From: Xanthomonas sp. Leaf131
Lineage (GTDB): Bacteria > Pseudomonadota > Gammaproteobacteria > Xanthomonadales > Xanthomonadaceae
NCBI RefSeq assembly: GCF_001423495.1
Contig: NZ_LMOG01000018.1
Coordinates: forward strand, 110,745 to 174,744
Direction: 5' to 3'
DNA length: 64,000 bases
Each line of letters begins with the position of its first letter. Position 1 is the first letter of the stretch. A program made the position numbers and the translations under genes. Below the pieces are notes generated by a model, which searched no databases, had not been told where the DNA came from, and worked only from the letters and a program-made list of their open reading frames with translations. This document shows, piece by piece, positions 25,288 to 34,597 of the stretch.

Positions 25288-27803
25288 GCCTGGCCCTCGC
25301 GTTTGACTTCAAGCGCGCGCACTTGCTCTGCGGTTTCGCAGTCCAGCGCCTGCTCGGCCAGCTGCTGCAAGGTGCTCAACGCAGTGCCGCGCAGGCGAGC
25401 CTTGACCGCCGGGATGTCGTTGGGCGTCATCGACAATTCCTGCACGCCCAGGCCGGTCAGCAGGCTGGCGCCGAACGGGTCGCCGGCCAGGCCGCCGCAT
25501 ACGCCGACCCAGCGGTCGTGTTTGCGCGCACCTTCAATCGTGCTGCGGATCGTGCGCAGCACCGCCGGGTGCAGGCTGTCGGCTTCGGCGGCCAGTTCCG
25601 GATTCTGGCGGTCGATCGCCAGCACGTATTGGGTCAGGTCGTTGGTGCCGATCGAGAAGAAGTCTGCATGCCGGGCCAGCACATCGGCCTGCGCGGCGGC
25701 GGCGGGCACTTCGATCATGATGCCGATCGGCACTTCCGGTGCGTCGAGTTCGGCGCGGATGCGTGCGCAGATTTCGCGCAGGGTGATCAGCTCCGGTACC
25801 GAGGTGATCATCGGGAACATGATCGACAGCCGCGCCCCGTCCTTGGCGGCGCGGTACAGCGCACGCAGCTGCGGTTCGAGCAGGTCGGGGCGCCGCAGCA
25901 GCAGGCGCGCGCCGCGCACGCCCAGGAACGGGTTTTCTTCGTGCGGCAGCTCCAGATGTGCCACCTGCTTGTCGCCGCCGATGTCCAGCGCACGCACGAT
26001 CAGCGGGCGGCCATCCAGCGCCTGCGCCATCGCCAGGTAGGTGGCGTGCTGCTCGTCTTCGCTGGGGGTGCGGCCGCTTTCCAGAAACAGGAATTCGGTG
26101 CGCATCAGGCCGACGCCTTCGGCGCCCTGGGCCAGCGCCATCGCGACTTGGTCTGGCAGGTTGACGTTGGCGCCGATGTCGATGTGGTGGCCGTCGGTGG
26201 TTTCTGCCGGCAAGGCGCGCTGGGCGGCTTCGCGCTCGCGGATGGCCTGCTGCTCGGCGATGTGCGTACGGGCCGCGTCCAGATCCAGCTCGGACGGATT
26301 GATGTACAGCCGCCCGCTGCTGCCGTCGATGATGGCGGTGACGCCGTCTTCGATATCCAGCAACTGGCCGCCGGCAGCGACCAGCGCCGGCAGGCCGAGC
26401 GTGCGCGACAGGATCGCGGTATGCGAGGTCGGCCCGCCTTGCACGGTGGCCAGGCCGAGCACGCGGGCGGTGTCCAGGTTGGCGGTGTCCGACGGCGACA
26501 GATCGCCGGCGAGCAGGATGCAGGGCTGCTCGGGCAGGTCGGTGAGGCCGGCGCCGGCGGCGGCCGGGTCGAGCTGGGCCAGCACGCGGCGGCCGACATC
26601 GCGCAGATCGGCCGCGCGGCCGGCCAGTACCGGGTTGCCGAGTGCGGCCAGGCCCGAGGCGATCTGTTCCACCGCCTGATGCCACGACCACGCCACGCCG
26701 TGGCCTTCCACCATCAGCTGGCAGGTGCGGGTGATCAGGTCGGTGTCGTTGAGCAGCTCGGCCTGGGCCTTGAAGATCGCCGCGTCCGAGGCGCCGAGCC
26801 GGCGCTGGGTGTCGTCCTGGATCGCCGCCAGCTGCTGGCGGGTGCGGGTCAGCGCGTCGTGCAGCAATGCGCCGCCATCGCCCAGGCCGACCGGCTGATC
26901 GGCCACTTCGGTCTGCGCCGCACGCAGCCGGTGCACGATGCCGATCGCCACGCCCGGGCTGGCGCCGATGCCGACGATGGCCGGCTGCGCCTGCGGCGGC
27001 GTCCAGCCGACCACCGGCGCGGCGCGGCGTTGCGCGGCGCGTTCGGCATCGGCCTTTTCCTGCGCGGTCAGGCTGTCCATCACCGCACGCAGGCGCTTGA
27101 GCAGCGCGGCGGCATCGCTGCCTTCGGCCGAGACGGTGATGCTGTCGCCGGCACGCAGACCGAGCTGCAGCAGGCCGACCAGGCTCTTGGCATCGGCGGC
27201 CTGATCGCCGGCACGCACTTGCGCCCGCGCAGAGAAGCCGCGTGCGGTTTCGGCCCAGCGCGTGGCCGGGCGGGCGTGCAGGCCGCTGGGGTAGGCGATG
27301 GTCCAGTCAAATTTTTCGGCCAGATCGGTGGCCGGCGCGGCGCTGGTGTCGGGCGCGCGGTCGCCGGTGAGCGCGGCCACGATCACGCCGGGGTCGTCGG
27401 TGGTGAACAGCGCTTCCAGCTGCGCCGGGTCCTGGATCAGGCGGGTCAGGCGGCGCAGCAGGGTGATATGGGTGTCGGATTGGGCGGCGATGCCAACCAC
27501 CAGCCGGGTGATCTGGCCGGGGTTCCATTCAACACCCTCGGGTAACTGCAGCACCGCGATACCGTCGCGGCGCACCAGATGGCGGTCTTCGCCAACCCCG
27601 TGCGGGATAGCCAGTCCGTGGCCGAGGAAGGTATTCGCCAGGCCTTCGCGGCGCCGCATGCTGGCGTCGTAGCCCGGCGCAACGCAGCCGGCTGCGACCA
27701 GCAACTGCGCGGCCTGGGCGATGGCGTCGTCCTTGTCGCGGGCATGCGCGCGCAGGCGCACGAGTTCGGGAGTGACGGGAGCGACTGGCGACGGAGAGGA
27801 CAA
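25284..27803 (-). CDS. fruB: PTS fructose-specific multiphosphoryl transfer protein (EIIA-HPr-EI)
   Basis: Cytoplasmic three-domain phosphocarrier passing phosphate from PEP to FruA. Order: EIIA-Fru (~1-150, G-L-A-I-P-H-G with phosphohistidine), HPr (~165-250, S-G-L-H-A-R-P-A), EI (~270-830, with G-G-P-T-S-H-T-A-I-L and the PEP-binding M-R-T-E-F-L-F). TTG at 27803 gives 839 aa and has GGAG six bases upstream. A longer ATG frame would run through the FruR operator and is unlikely. First gene of the fru operon. Confidence 0.94.
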   Translation of the reverse strand: MSSPSPVAPVTPELVRLRAHARDKDDAIAQAAQLLVAAGCVAPGYDASMRRREGLANTFLGHGLAIPHGVGEDRHLVRRDGIAVLQLPEGVEWNPGQITRLVVGIAAQSDTHITLLRRLTRLIQDPAQLEALFTTDDPGVIVAALTGDRAPDTSAAPATDLAEKFDWTIAYPSGLHARPATRWAETARGFSARAQVRAGDQAADAKSLVGLLQLGLRAGDSITVSAEGSDAAALLKRLRAVMDSLTAQEKADAERAAQRRAAPVVGWTPPQAQPAIVGIGASPGVAIGIVHRLRAAQTEVADQPVGLGDGGALLHDALTRTRQQLAAIQDDTQRRLGASDAAIFKAQAELLNDTDLITRTCQLMVEGHGVAWSWHQAVEQIASGLAALGNPVLAGRAADLRDVGRRVLAQLDPAAAGAGLTDLPEQPCILLAGDLSPSDTANLDTARVLGLATVQGGPTSHTAILSRTLGLPALVAAGGQLLDIEDGVTAIIDGSSGRLYINPSELDLDAARTHIAEQQAIREREAAQRALPAETTDGHHIDIGANVNLPDQVAMALAQGAEGVGLMRTEFLFLESGRTPSEDEQHATYLAMAQALDGRPLIVRALDIGGDKQVAHLELPHEENPFLGVRGARLLLRRPDLLEPQLRALYRAAKDGARLSIMFPMITSVPELITLREICARIRAELDAPEVPIGIMIEVPAAAAQADVLARHADFFSIGTNDLTQYVLAIDRQNPELAAEADSLHPAVLRTIRSTIEGARKHDRWVGVCGGLAGDPFGASLLTGLGVQELSMTPNDIPAVKARLRGTALSTLQQLAEQALDCETAEQVRALEVKREGQA

Positions 27804-27838
27804 GACAGACTCCGGGGAGTAGGAACGGGCTGGGCAGT

Positions 27839-27860
27839 AGTGTGGGAACGTTCCCACACT
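27839..27860. promoter_or_regulatory. FruR operator for the fru operon
   Basis: Perfect 22-bp palindrome: AGTGTGGGAAC followed by GTTCCCACACT, with the central CG typical of LacI-family operators. It sits 36 bp upstream of the fruB start in the fruB-fruR divergent region, so repression by FruR with relief by fructose-1-phosphate is the natural reading. Confidence 0.8.
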
Positions 27861-27950
27861 CAGGTCAATGTGCACTGCACAAAAGCACTGTAGTGCTTTC
27901 GGGTTAGCATCGAATCTGAATCAGCGCCTGGGTGCAGGTGCGCTAAATGG

Positions 27951-27968
27951 AGCGGGAACGGTCCCAGT
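27951..27968. promoter_or_regulatory. Second, imperfect FruR-like operator before fruR
   Basis: CGGGAAC-GGTCCCAG keeps the GGGAAC half of the fru operator but has GGTCCC instead of GTTCCC. It ends 12 bp before the fruR start, which suggests weak autoregulation. The 11-mer GTCCCAGTGAG is repeated at 27961 and 27975 across the start codon. Confidence 0.55.
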
Positions 27969-27980
27969 GAGTATGTCCCA

Positions 27981-28973
27981 GTGAGCATCAGCATCAACGA
28001 CGTGGCCCGGGTGGCCGGAGTGTCAAAATCCACCGTCTCGCGCGCGCTGGGCACCGGCCCGGTCAGCGAGGACGTGCGGGCCAAGGTCGAAGCGGCAGTG
28101 CGCCAGACCGGCTATCGGCCCAACCTGATGGCGCGGCGCTTGCGCTCCCAGCAGTCCGGCATCCTGGGGGTGATCGTCGCCGACATCCGCAACCCGTACT
28201 TCACCGCGCTGATCCGTGCGGTGGAAGAGGTGGCCTATCGCGCCGGCATGCGCGTGACCCTTTGCAATACCGACGAAGACCCCGAGCGCGAAGCGCTGTA
28301 CCTGCAACTGATGCAGGAAGAGCGCATCACCGGGCTGATCTTTGCCCCAACTCGCGTCACGGTGGGGCGCATGCACGAACTTGCGCTGGATTACCCGACC
28401 GTGCTGGTGGACCGCGCCGGCCCCGGCAGCCGCTACGACAGCGTGGTGCTGGATAACGCCGCAGCGATGGGCGAACTGGTCGCGCATCTGCAGGCGCAGG
28501 GCTATGGACGCATCGGCGGGCTGTTCGGCACCAGCACCACTGCGGCCGAGCGCCGCAACGGCTATCTGGCCGCGATGGGCACGCAAGGGCTGACGCCTGC
28601 GTACCGCGAAGTGGCGCCCACCGCCGAAGCGGCGATTGCTGAAGTCGGCCAATGGCTGGCGAGCGAGCACAGGCCAGAAGCCATCGTCACCAGTAACAGC
28701 CTGCTGTTGATGGGCGCGCTCAAGGCCGCCCGCACCGCCGGCCTGCGCATCCCCGACGACCTGGCCCTGGCCGGCTTCGACAACGAGCGCTGGACCGACC
28801 TGGTCGAGCCGGGCATCACGGTGGTCGAGCAGCCAGTCGAAGACATGGGCCGCGCGGCGATGTCGCTGCTGCTGGAGCGCCTCAAATCGCCACAATTACC
28901 GATCCGCCGCCTGGTCATGACCGGCCGCTGCGTGGTGCGCGGCTCTACCGGCGCACGCAGGCCGGGTATCTAA
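27981..28973 (+). CDS. fruR: LacI-family regulator of fructose genes
   Basis: 330-aa repressor with GTG start (M-S-I-S-I-N-D-V-A-R-V-A-G-V-S-K-S-T-V-S-R-A-L). Residues 1-60 are the LacI helix-turn-helix and hinge; ~62-325 form a periplasmic-binding-protein-like effector domain (I-L-G-V-I-V-A-D-I-R-N-P-Y-F). It diverges from fruB and has two fru-type operators between them. An ATG a few bases upstream meets a stop after three codons and was rejected. Confidence 0.93.
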   Translation: MSISINDVARVAGVSKSTVSRALGTGPVSEDVRAKVEAAVRQTGYRPNLMARRLRSQQSGILGVIVADIRNPYFTALIRAVEEVAYRAGMRVTLCNTDEDPEREALYLQLMQEERITGLIFAPTRVTVGRMHELALDYPTVLVDRAGPGSRYDSVVLDNAAAMGELVAHLQAQGYGRIGGLFGTSTTAAERRNGYLAAMGTQGLTPAYREVAPTAEAAIAEVGQWLASEHRPEAIVTSNSLLLMGALKAARTAGLRIPDDLALAGFDNERWTDLVEPGITVVEQPVEDMGRAAMSLLLERLKSPQLPIRRLVMTGRCVVRGSTGARRPGI

Positions 28974-29050
28974 CTGCCCTGGTAGGAACGCTGGCGAAGC
29001 AGAAGGACGTCACGCTTGCTCGCAAACCAGCACAACGACCATCTTGACCG

Positions 29051-29155
29051 GCCCTTGCCCGCTCACCGTCGCAGGACCTCACGCGGCATGGATGCCGCGC
29101 AAGAGCTACAGGGACGTGCTTGCAGCGTGTCCTGCGATGGTGGGCGGGCAAGGGC
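29051..29155. repeat. ~105-bp palindromic repeat (TTGCCCGCCCACCG family), single copy
   Basis: Ends are GCCCTTGCCCGCTCACCGTC and its near inverse GATGGTGGGCGGGCAAGGGC; the centre has GCGGCATGGATGCCGC. It can fold into one long hairpin. Related copies lie at 39931-40046, 40182-40276, 63680-63799 and 63895-64000. It lies in the fruR-RND gap, where no gene is seen. Confidence 0.8.
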
Positions 29156-29264
29156 CCTGCACCGAAGCCGCAGATCAGCCGCTCTACAACTGACCTAATC
29201 TGCACTGTCGAATCGCTTCGATATGCTGAGCCGGTAAAGCTCCATCGCGCCCAGGTGCGCTCCT

Positions 29265-29336
29265 ACGGGGCATCGCGTTTCGTCGCTGCAGCACACAAAA
29301 ACGGGGCATCGCGTTTCGTCGCTACAGCACACAAAA
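29265..29336. repeat. Tandem duplication of a 36-bp unit
   Basis: Two direct copies of a 36-bp unit beginning ACGGGGCATCGCGTTTCGTC and ending CAGCACACAAAA, with one mismatch (G at 29288, A at 29324). The second copy runs straight into the terminator. Confidence 0.85.
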
Positions 29337-29363
29337 AAAGCCCCGGCAGTGCCGGGGCTTTTT
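29334..29363. terminator. Intrinsic terminator of the RND efflux operon
   Basis: AAAAAGCCCCGGCA / TGCCGGGGCTTTTT stem with A and T runs on both sides. It lies 22 bp beyond the RND transporter stop codon and can work from both strands. Confidence 0.88.
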
Positions 29364-29384
29364 GGTTTACAGCGAACGCCTGAC

Positions 29385-32300
29385 TCAGCGATCCGGACGA
29401 TGCGATCCAGCGTCGCCCTGTGCCGCGACGTATTCCTTGGACTGCTCGTCCAGCTTGTCGCCCAGCATGCGGCGCACCACCACGAAGAACAGCGGGATGA
29501 AGATCACGCCGAGCACGGTGGCGAACACCATGCCGCCGATCACGCCGGTGCCGATGGAGTGACGCGAGTTGGCGCCGGCACCGCTGGAGATGGCCAACGG
29601 CAACACGCCCAGGATGAAGGCGAACGAGGTCATCAGGATCGGCCGGAAGCGCAGGTGTGCCGCTTCCATCGTCGCCTCGCGCAGGGTCTTGCCTGCCGCA
29701 CGCTGCTCCACCGCGAACTCCACGATCAGGATCGCGTTCTTCGCCGCCAGACCGATCACCGTGATCATGCCGATCTTGAAGTACAGATCGTTGGGCAGGC
29801 CACGCAGCATCGAGAAGGTGATCGCACCCAGCACACCGATCGGCACTACCATCAGCACCGCCACTGGAATCGACCAGCTCTCGTAGAGCGCGGCCAGGCA
29901 CAGGAACACCACCACCACCGACAACGCGAGCAACAGCGTGGCCGCGTTACCGGCGATGATTTCCTGGTACGACATGCCGCTCCAGTCGAAGCCGAAGCCC
30001 GGCGGCAGATCGTTGTTGACGATCTCCTCCATCGCGGTCATCGCCTGGCCGGAACTGCCGCCCGGCGCTGGGTTGCCGACGATGTTCACCGCCGAATAGC
30101 CGTTGTAACGGCTCAACGACGGCGAGGCGTAGGTCCAATCGGCCTTGACCACGTTGCTCAGCGGAATCATTCCCGGCTGCCCATCGGCACCGACTGCAGT
30201 GGCGCTGGGGCTGAAGAAGCTACGCAGCGACTCCGGGCCGGTGCGGAACTGGTCGTCGGCACGGATGTTGACGCGCTTGATGCGGCCCTCGGAGAAGTAG
30301 TCGTTGATGTAGACAGGCGCCAGCATCAGCTGGATCGAGCTGTAGATGTCGCTGACTTCCAGGCCCATCGACTGCGCCTGCACACGGTCCACGGACAGCT
30401 GCAGCTGCGGCGCGTTTTCCAGACCGTTCGGGCGCACGCCCACCAGGGTGTCCTGCTTTTCCGCCGCCTTGCCCAGCACGATATTGCGCGCCTGGGTCAA
30501 GGCTTCCTGGCCTGCGCCGGAACGGTCCTGCAGCCACATGTCGAAGCCGCCGAACTGTCCCAAGCCCTGCACGGTGGGCAGGTTGACCACGAAGATCTGC
30601 GCGCCCTTGATGCCATAGAAGGCACCGTTGAGCTGCTGGATCAACTGCTCTGCGGTGACATCGCGCTCTTCCCATGGCTTGAGCCGGATGAAGCCCATGC
30701 CGACGTTTTCGCCCGACCCCAGGAAGCTGAAACCGGCGATCTGCAGCATGCCTTCCACGGCCGGCTGCTTCTCCAGCACCGCACGCATCTGTGCGAAGGC
30801 TTCGTTGGTGCGGATCTTGGTCGCGCCCGGCGGCAACTGCACGATGGCCACCGCAAAGCCCTGGTCTTCTTCCGGCAGGAAGCTGCCCGGCATGCGCGTG
30901 AACAGGAAGCCGCACAGCGCCACCAGCACCACGAACACGATCATCCACGGCGGCGAGCGCTTCAGGGTATGAGCGACCACGCCGACATAGCGATGCGCCA
31001 GCTTGTCGTAGTACTTGTCGAAGGTGCGGTAGATCCAGTTCTTCTTGGTCGAATGGGTGGACTTGAGGAACGCACCGCACAACGCCGGGGTGAAGCTCAG
31101 CGCCAGGAATGCGGAGAACGCCATCGCCATGGCGATGGTCAAGGCGAACTGCTTGTAGATCGCACCCGAAGCACCCGGCTGCATCGCCGAGGGAATGAAC
31201 ACCGCCGCCAGCACCACGGTGATGGCCACCACCGCGCCGGTGATCTGCGTCATCGCCTTCTGGGTGGCCGCCTTCGGCTCCAGATGCTCTTCGCTCATGA
31301 TGCGCTCGACGTTCTCGATCACCACGATCGCGTCATCCACCACGATGCCGATCGCCAGCACCATCGCAAACAGCGTCAGCTGGTTGATGGTGAAGCCGAT
31401 GACATACATGCCGAAGAACGTGCCCAGCAGCGCGACCGGAATCACCAGCGTTGGAATCACGGTGGCGCGGAAGTTCTGCAGGAACAGCAGCATCACCAGG
31501 AACACCAGCACGATGGCTTCCACCAGCGTGTGGATCACTTCCTCGATGGAAATGCGCACGAAGGTGGTGGACTCGTACGGCGCAAACCAGGTCACACCCT
31601 GCGGGAAGGTCGGCTGCAGTTCGTCGAGCTTGGCACCGACCGCTTCGGACACATTCAAGGCATTGGCGCCCGGCAGCAACTGGATACCGAACGCACCGGT
31701 GGGCTTGCCGTTGTACTGGGTGTCGAAGCCGTAGTTGCTCGGCCCGACGGTGACGCGTGCGACGTCCTTCAAACGCACCGTGGCACCGTTGTTGTCGGTG
31801 CGCAGGATGATGTTTTCGAACTGGTCCGGCGAGCTGAAGCGGCCTTCTGCCGAGACCGTGGCGGTGAAGCTGATGCCTTCGGGGGTCGGGTCGGCGCCCA
31901 CCGAACCGGCAGCGAACTGCACGTTCTGGTTACGCACTGCGGTCAGCACCTGGGTAGCCGACAGGTTGTAGCCCTGCAGCTTTTCCGGGTTCAACCAGAT
32001 GTTCATCGCGTACTCGGCGCCGAACTGGTTGGTGCTGCCCACGCCAGGCACGCGCGAGATCTGCTCGAGCACGCGCGAACCGACGATGTCGTTGAGCGCG
32101 TCGCGGTTGATCGACGGGTTGTCCGAGCGCAACGCGGCCACCATCAGGAAGCCGGCGTTGGCCTTGGCCACCACCACACCCTGCTGGGTGACTTCCGAGG
32201 GCAGACGCGGCGTGGCCAACGACACCTTGTTCTGCACCTGCACCTGCGCGATATCCGCGTCGGTGCCGGTTTCGAAGGTCAGCGTGATGGTCACGCGGCC

Positions 32301-32555
32301 ATTGGCCGCCGAAGACGAGTTGAAGTACAGCAGGTGGTCGATACCGGTGAGCTGCTGCTCGATGACCTGGGTCACCGCTTTCTCGGAGGTATCGGCGCTG
32401 GCGCCGGGGAAGTTGGCGGTGACGGTGACCTGCGGCGGGGCGATCGTGGGGTACGACTCGATACCCAGATTCAGGATCGAGATCACGCCGGCAAGCGAGA
32501 TCAGGATCGCCACCACCCAGGCAAAGATCGGGTGTTCAATAAAAAACTTAGGCAT
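29385..32555 (-). CDS. RND multidrug efflux permease (AcrB/MexB type, HAE1)
   Basis: Inner-membrane proton-driven drug exporter of 1056 aa. The N-terminus is M-P-K-F-F-I-E-H-P-I-F-A-W-V. There are twelve TM helices and two large periplasmic loops. Proton relay: G-I-V-V-D-D-A-I-V-V-I-E-N in TM4 and L-A-A-K-N-A-I-L-I-V-E-F in TM10. It is the last gene of tetR-MFP-RND; the start is 12 bp from the adaptor stop. No outer-membrane factor gene is adjacent, so it presumably uses a TolC/OprM-like channel encoded elsewhere. Confidence 0.96.
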   Translation of the reverse strand: MPKFFIEHPIFAWVVAILISLAGVISILNLGIESYPTIAPPQVTVTANFPGASADTSEKAVTQVIEQQLTGIDHLLYFNSSSAANGRVTITLTFETGTDADIAQVQVQNKVSLATPRLPSEVTQQGVVVAKANAGFLMVAALRSDNPSINRDALNDIVGSRVLEQISRVPGVGSTNQFGAEYAMNIWLNPEKLQGYNLSATQVLTAVRNQNVQFAAGSVGADPTPEGISFTATVSAEGRFSSPDQFENIILRTDNNGATVRLKDVARVTVGPSNYGFDTQYNGKPTGAFGIQLLPGANALNVSEAVGAKLDELQPTFPQGVTWFAPYESTTFVRISIEEVIHTLVEAIVLVFLVMLLFLQNFRATVIPTLVIPVALLGTFFGMYVIGFTINQLTLFAMVLAIGIVVDDAIVVIENVERIMSEEHLEPKAATQKAMTQITGAVVAITVVLAAVFIPSAMQPGASGAIYKQFALTIAMAMAFSAFLALSFTPALCGAFLKSTHSTKKNWIYRTFDKYYDKLAHRYVGVVAHTLKRSPPWMIVFVVLVALCGFLFTRMPGSFLPEEDQGFAVAIVQLPPGATKIRTNEAFAQMRAVLEKQPAVEGMLQIAGFSFLGSGENVGMGFIRLKPWEERDVTAEQLIQQLNGAFYGIKGAQIFVVNLPTVQGLGQFGGFDMWLQDRSGAGQEALTQARNIVLGKAAEKQDTLVGVRPNGLENAPQLQLSVDRVQAQSMGLEVSDIYSSIQLMLAPVYINDYFSEGRIKRVNIRADDQFRTGPESLRSFFSPSATAVGADGQPGMIPLSNVVKADWTYASPSLSRYNGYSAVNIVGNPAPGGSSGQAMTAMEEIVNNDLPPGFGFDWSGMSYQEIIAGNAATLLLALSVVVVFLCLAALYESWSIPVAVLMVVPIGVLGAITFSMLRGLPNDLYFKIGMITVIGLAAKNAILIVEFAVEQRAAGKTLREATMEAAHLRFRPILMTSFAFILGVLPLAISSGAGANSRHSIGTGVIGGMVFATVLGVIFIPLFFVVVRRMLGDKLDEQSKEYVAAQGDAGSHRPDR

Positions 32556-32567
32556 GTCCGGGTTCCG

Positions 32568-33875
32568 TCACTGCTGCTTGGACTGGGAGTCGGCCGGCTG
32601 CGCCGCCGCATCCGGCTTGGGCTGCTGCTGCGCCGCCGGTGCCGCGGCATCGGCCTTGTCGGCAGCCGGTGCGGCCTGCGTGTCGCCGCCCTGAGCTGCG
32701 GCTGGCGCCGCGCCCGGTGCACCCGGCTGGCCGCCTTGCGCCGGCTTGTTCGGATCCCACTTGACGCCCTTGGCCGGCTGGCCTTCCTTCGCCTTCTGCA
32801 CGCCATCGACGATCACCTGGTCGCCCGCGGCAACGCCGCCGGTCACGATCCACTGACCTTTCTGCTGGCCATCGACGGTGAGGTTCTTGCGCGCCACCTT
32901 GCCGTCCTTGCCGAGCACCAGCGCATAGGCACCGGTGGCATCGCGTTGCACCGCCTGCTGCGGCACCAGATAGGCATTGTTACGCTGACCCAGGCTGGCC
33001 TTGAAGGTCACGAACGCGCCCGGCAATAGCGCCTGCTCCGGGTTGGGCAGGGTCGCGCGCAGCGACACCGCACCGGTGCTCGGGTCCACCGTCACCGCCG
33101 ACACGTCCAGCGTACCGGGGTGCGGATACTGGGTGCCGTTGCCCAGCTGCACGTTGATGGTGGATTTGCCATCGCCGCTGAGCTGCACATTGCCGCTGCT
33201 CTGGGCCTGGCGCATGGCGGCCAGTTCTTCGCTGCTCATCGCGAAGTTCACGTACAGCGGGTCGATCTGGTCGACCGTGGTCAGCAGGGTCGCTTCACCG
33301 GCACCGACCAGCGCGCCTTCGGTCACGCGCTGGATGCCGGCGCGGCCGGTGATCGGCGAGGTGACGCTGGCGAAGCTGAGCTGGATGCGCGCGGACTCGA
33401 CCAAGCCACGCGCCTGCTGCACGTTGGCGCCGGAGGAGCGCTCGGTGGCTTCGGCGTTGTCGATGTCGGCACGCGAGACGTACTGCTGCGGTGCCAGGCT
33501 GCGCGCACGCTTGGCGGCGACCTGGGCATTGGCGTACGTCGCTGCGGCGGCGGCCAACTGGCCCTGCGCCTGCAGCAACGTGGCCTTCAACGGCATCGGG
33601 TCGATCTCGAACAGCGGCTGGCCTTCCTTGACGTCGGTACCTTCGGTGTACAGGCGCTTGAGCAGTACACCGTCCACGCGCGCGCGCACGTCGGCCGAGC
33701 GGAATGCCGACAGGCGACCGACCAGGTCGCGTTCCAGCGGCAAGGTCTGCGGCTGCATTTCCAGCACCGACACTTCCGGCGGCGGCGGCGCCTGCTGTTG
33801 TTCGGGCTTGCTGCAGGCAGCGAGCGCCACGGTGATGGCACAGGCCAGGCCGAGTGTGCGGAGCGGGGCAATCAT
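32568..33875 (-). CDS. RND efflux periplasmic adaptor (membrane fusion protein)
   Basis: Lipid-anchored periplasmic adaptor of 435 aa. Lipobox L-A-A-C-S at ~18-22. Then come paired lipoyl-like halves (V-R-A-R-V-D-G and P-I-T-G-R-A-G), an alpha-hairpin (~95-170) and a beta-barrel domain (I-D-P-L-Y-V-N-F). The C-terminus is an unusual ~70-residue low-complexity tail rich in Ala, Gln, Pro and Asp. ATG at 33875 was chosen because it starts the lipoprotein signal and has GGAG nine bases upstream. The gap from tetR is 14 bp. Confidence 0.94.
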   Translation of the reverse strand: MIAPLRTLGLACAITVALAACSKPEQQQAPPPPEVSVLEMQPQTLPLERDLVGRLSAFRSADVRARVDGVLLKRLYTEGTDVKEGQPLFEIDPMPLKATLLQAQGQLAAAAATYANAQVAAKRARSLAPQQYVSRADIDNAEATERSSGANVQQARGLVESARIQLSFASVTSPITGRAGIQRVTEGALVGAGEATLLTTVDQIDPLYVNFAMSSEELAAMRQAQSSGNVQLSGDGKSTINVQLGNGTQYPHPGTLDVSAVTVDPSTGAVSLRATLPNPEQALLPGAFVTFKASLGQRNNAYLVPQQAVQRDATGAYALVLGKDGKVARKNLTVDGQQKGQWIVTGGVAAGDQVIVDGVQKAKEGQPAKGVKWDPNKPAQGGQPGAPGAAPAAAQGGDTQAAPAADKADAAAPAAQQQPKPDAAAQPADSQSKQQ

Positions 33876-33889
33876 CAGGAGGAACTCCG

Positions 33890-34549
33890 TTAGGGTCTTG
33901 AAGCGAGAAAAGAAAGCGGGGACAGCGAAGGCGTGGCAGCGACCGCGGTAAAGGCGCGCAGGAAGGTGTCGACAGCGAATTGCGCCCACTGCTGCCTGGC
34001 GGGGAGGCCGGCGCGGTGGGGGACCTGAAAGCGTTGGCGATCGAAATCCAGGCCGACGATCATGCTCAACAGCAGCTCGGCCATGAAGTGCGGATCGTCA
34101 TGCCGCAGCTGGCCGGCGTCCATCGCCTGCTCGAAGCGCTGCGCCAGGCGCTGCTGCATGCCGACCACTCCCTCATGAAAGATCTGCTGCGACTGATCGG
34201 GAAACCGATGTGACTCGGCTTCCACCAGACGGCAGGTCTGTAACACATCGGGGCGGTTCAGGCGATCCAGATGGGCCAGCGCAAAGGCCAGCAGATCCTC
34301 GCGCAGCTCGCCCGAGGCGGTGCCCAGCGGTACCGTGGCCAGATGCACATGGTCCTGAAGTACATCGCGCAGCAGGTTTTCTTTACAACCGTAATAACTG
34401 TAGAGCGTCTGCTTGGAGCAGCCGGCGCGCTCGGCCACCGCGTCCATGCTCAGCCGCATGCCGCGCTCGGCGAGCAGCGTATGCACAGCCGCATGGATGC
34501 GGCGATCGCAGTCAGAGCGCCGGGCAGCACGGTGGGAACGGGGGGTCAT
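33890..34549 (-). CDS. TetR-family repressor of the RND operon
   Basis: 219-aa regulator. The N-terminal helix-turn-helix reads M-D-A-V-A-E-R-A-G-C-S-K-Q-T-L-Y-S-Y-Y (~33-53); the C-terminal ligand domain contains L-A-F-A-L-A-H-L-D-R-L and H-F-M-A-E-L-L-L. First gene of the operon, followed after 14 bp by the adaptor gene, so repressor and pump are co-transcribed, unlike the divergent acrR-acrAB layout. An imperfect inverted repeat just upstream may be its operator. Confidence 0.9.
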   Translation of the reverse strand: MTPRSHRAARRSDCDRRIHAAVHTLLAERGMRLSMDAVAERAGCSKQTLYSYYGCKENLLRDVLQDHVHLATVPLGTASGELREDLLAFALAHLDRLNRPDVLQTCRLVEAESHRFPDQSQQIFHEGVVGMQQRLAQRFEQAMDAGQLRHDDPHFMAELLLSMIVGLDFDRQRFQVPHRAGLPARQQWAQFAVDTFLRAFTAVAATPSLSPLSFLASRP

Positions 34550-34562
34550 GGCGGTAGACTAT

Positions 34563-34597
34563 ACCGTCCAGTTTAGTTTTTAAACAGACTTGACGGT
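34563..34597. promoter_or_regulatory. Putative TetR operator before the efflux operon
   Basis: ACCGTC-CAGTTT ... AAACAGACTT-GACGGT forms an imperfect inverted repeat in an AT-rich stretch starting 14 bp upstream of the repressor start codon. Assignment to this TetR protein is inference from position. Confidence 0.5.

Noticed and set aside
25323..27545. 740-codon plus-strand frame opposite fruB
   Set aside because: Antisense shadow; fruB has full EIIA-HPr-EI motifs.
29349..33029. 1226-codon open frame on the plus strand opposite the RND pump
   Set aside because: Antisense to a clear RND permease and adaptor; composition rich in His, Gln, Arg, typical of shadow frames in GC-rich genes.
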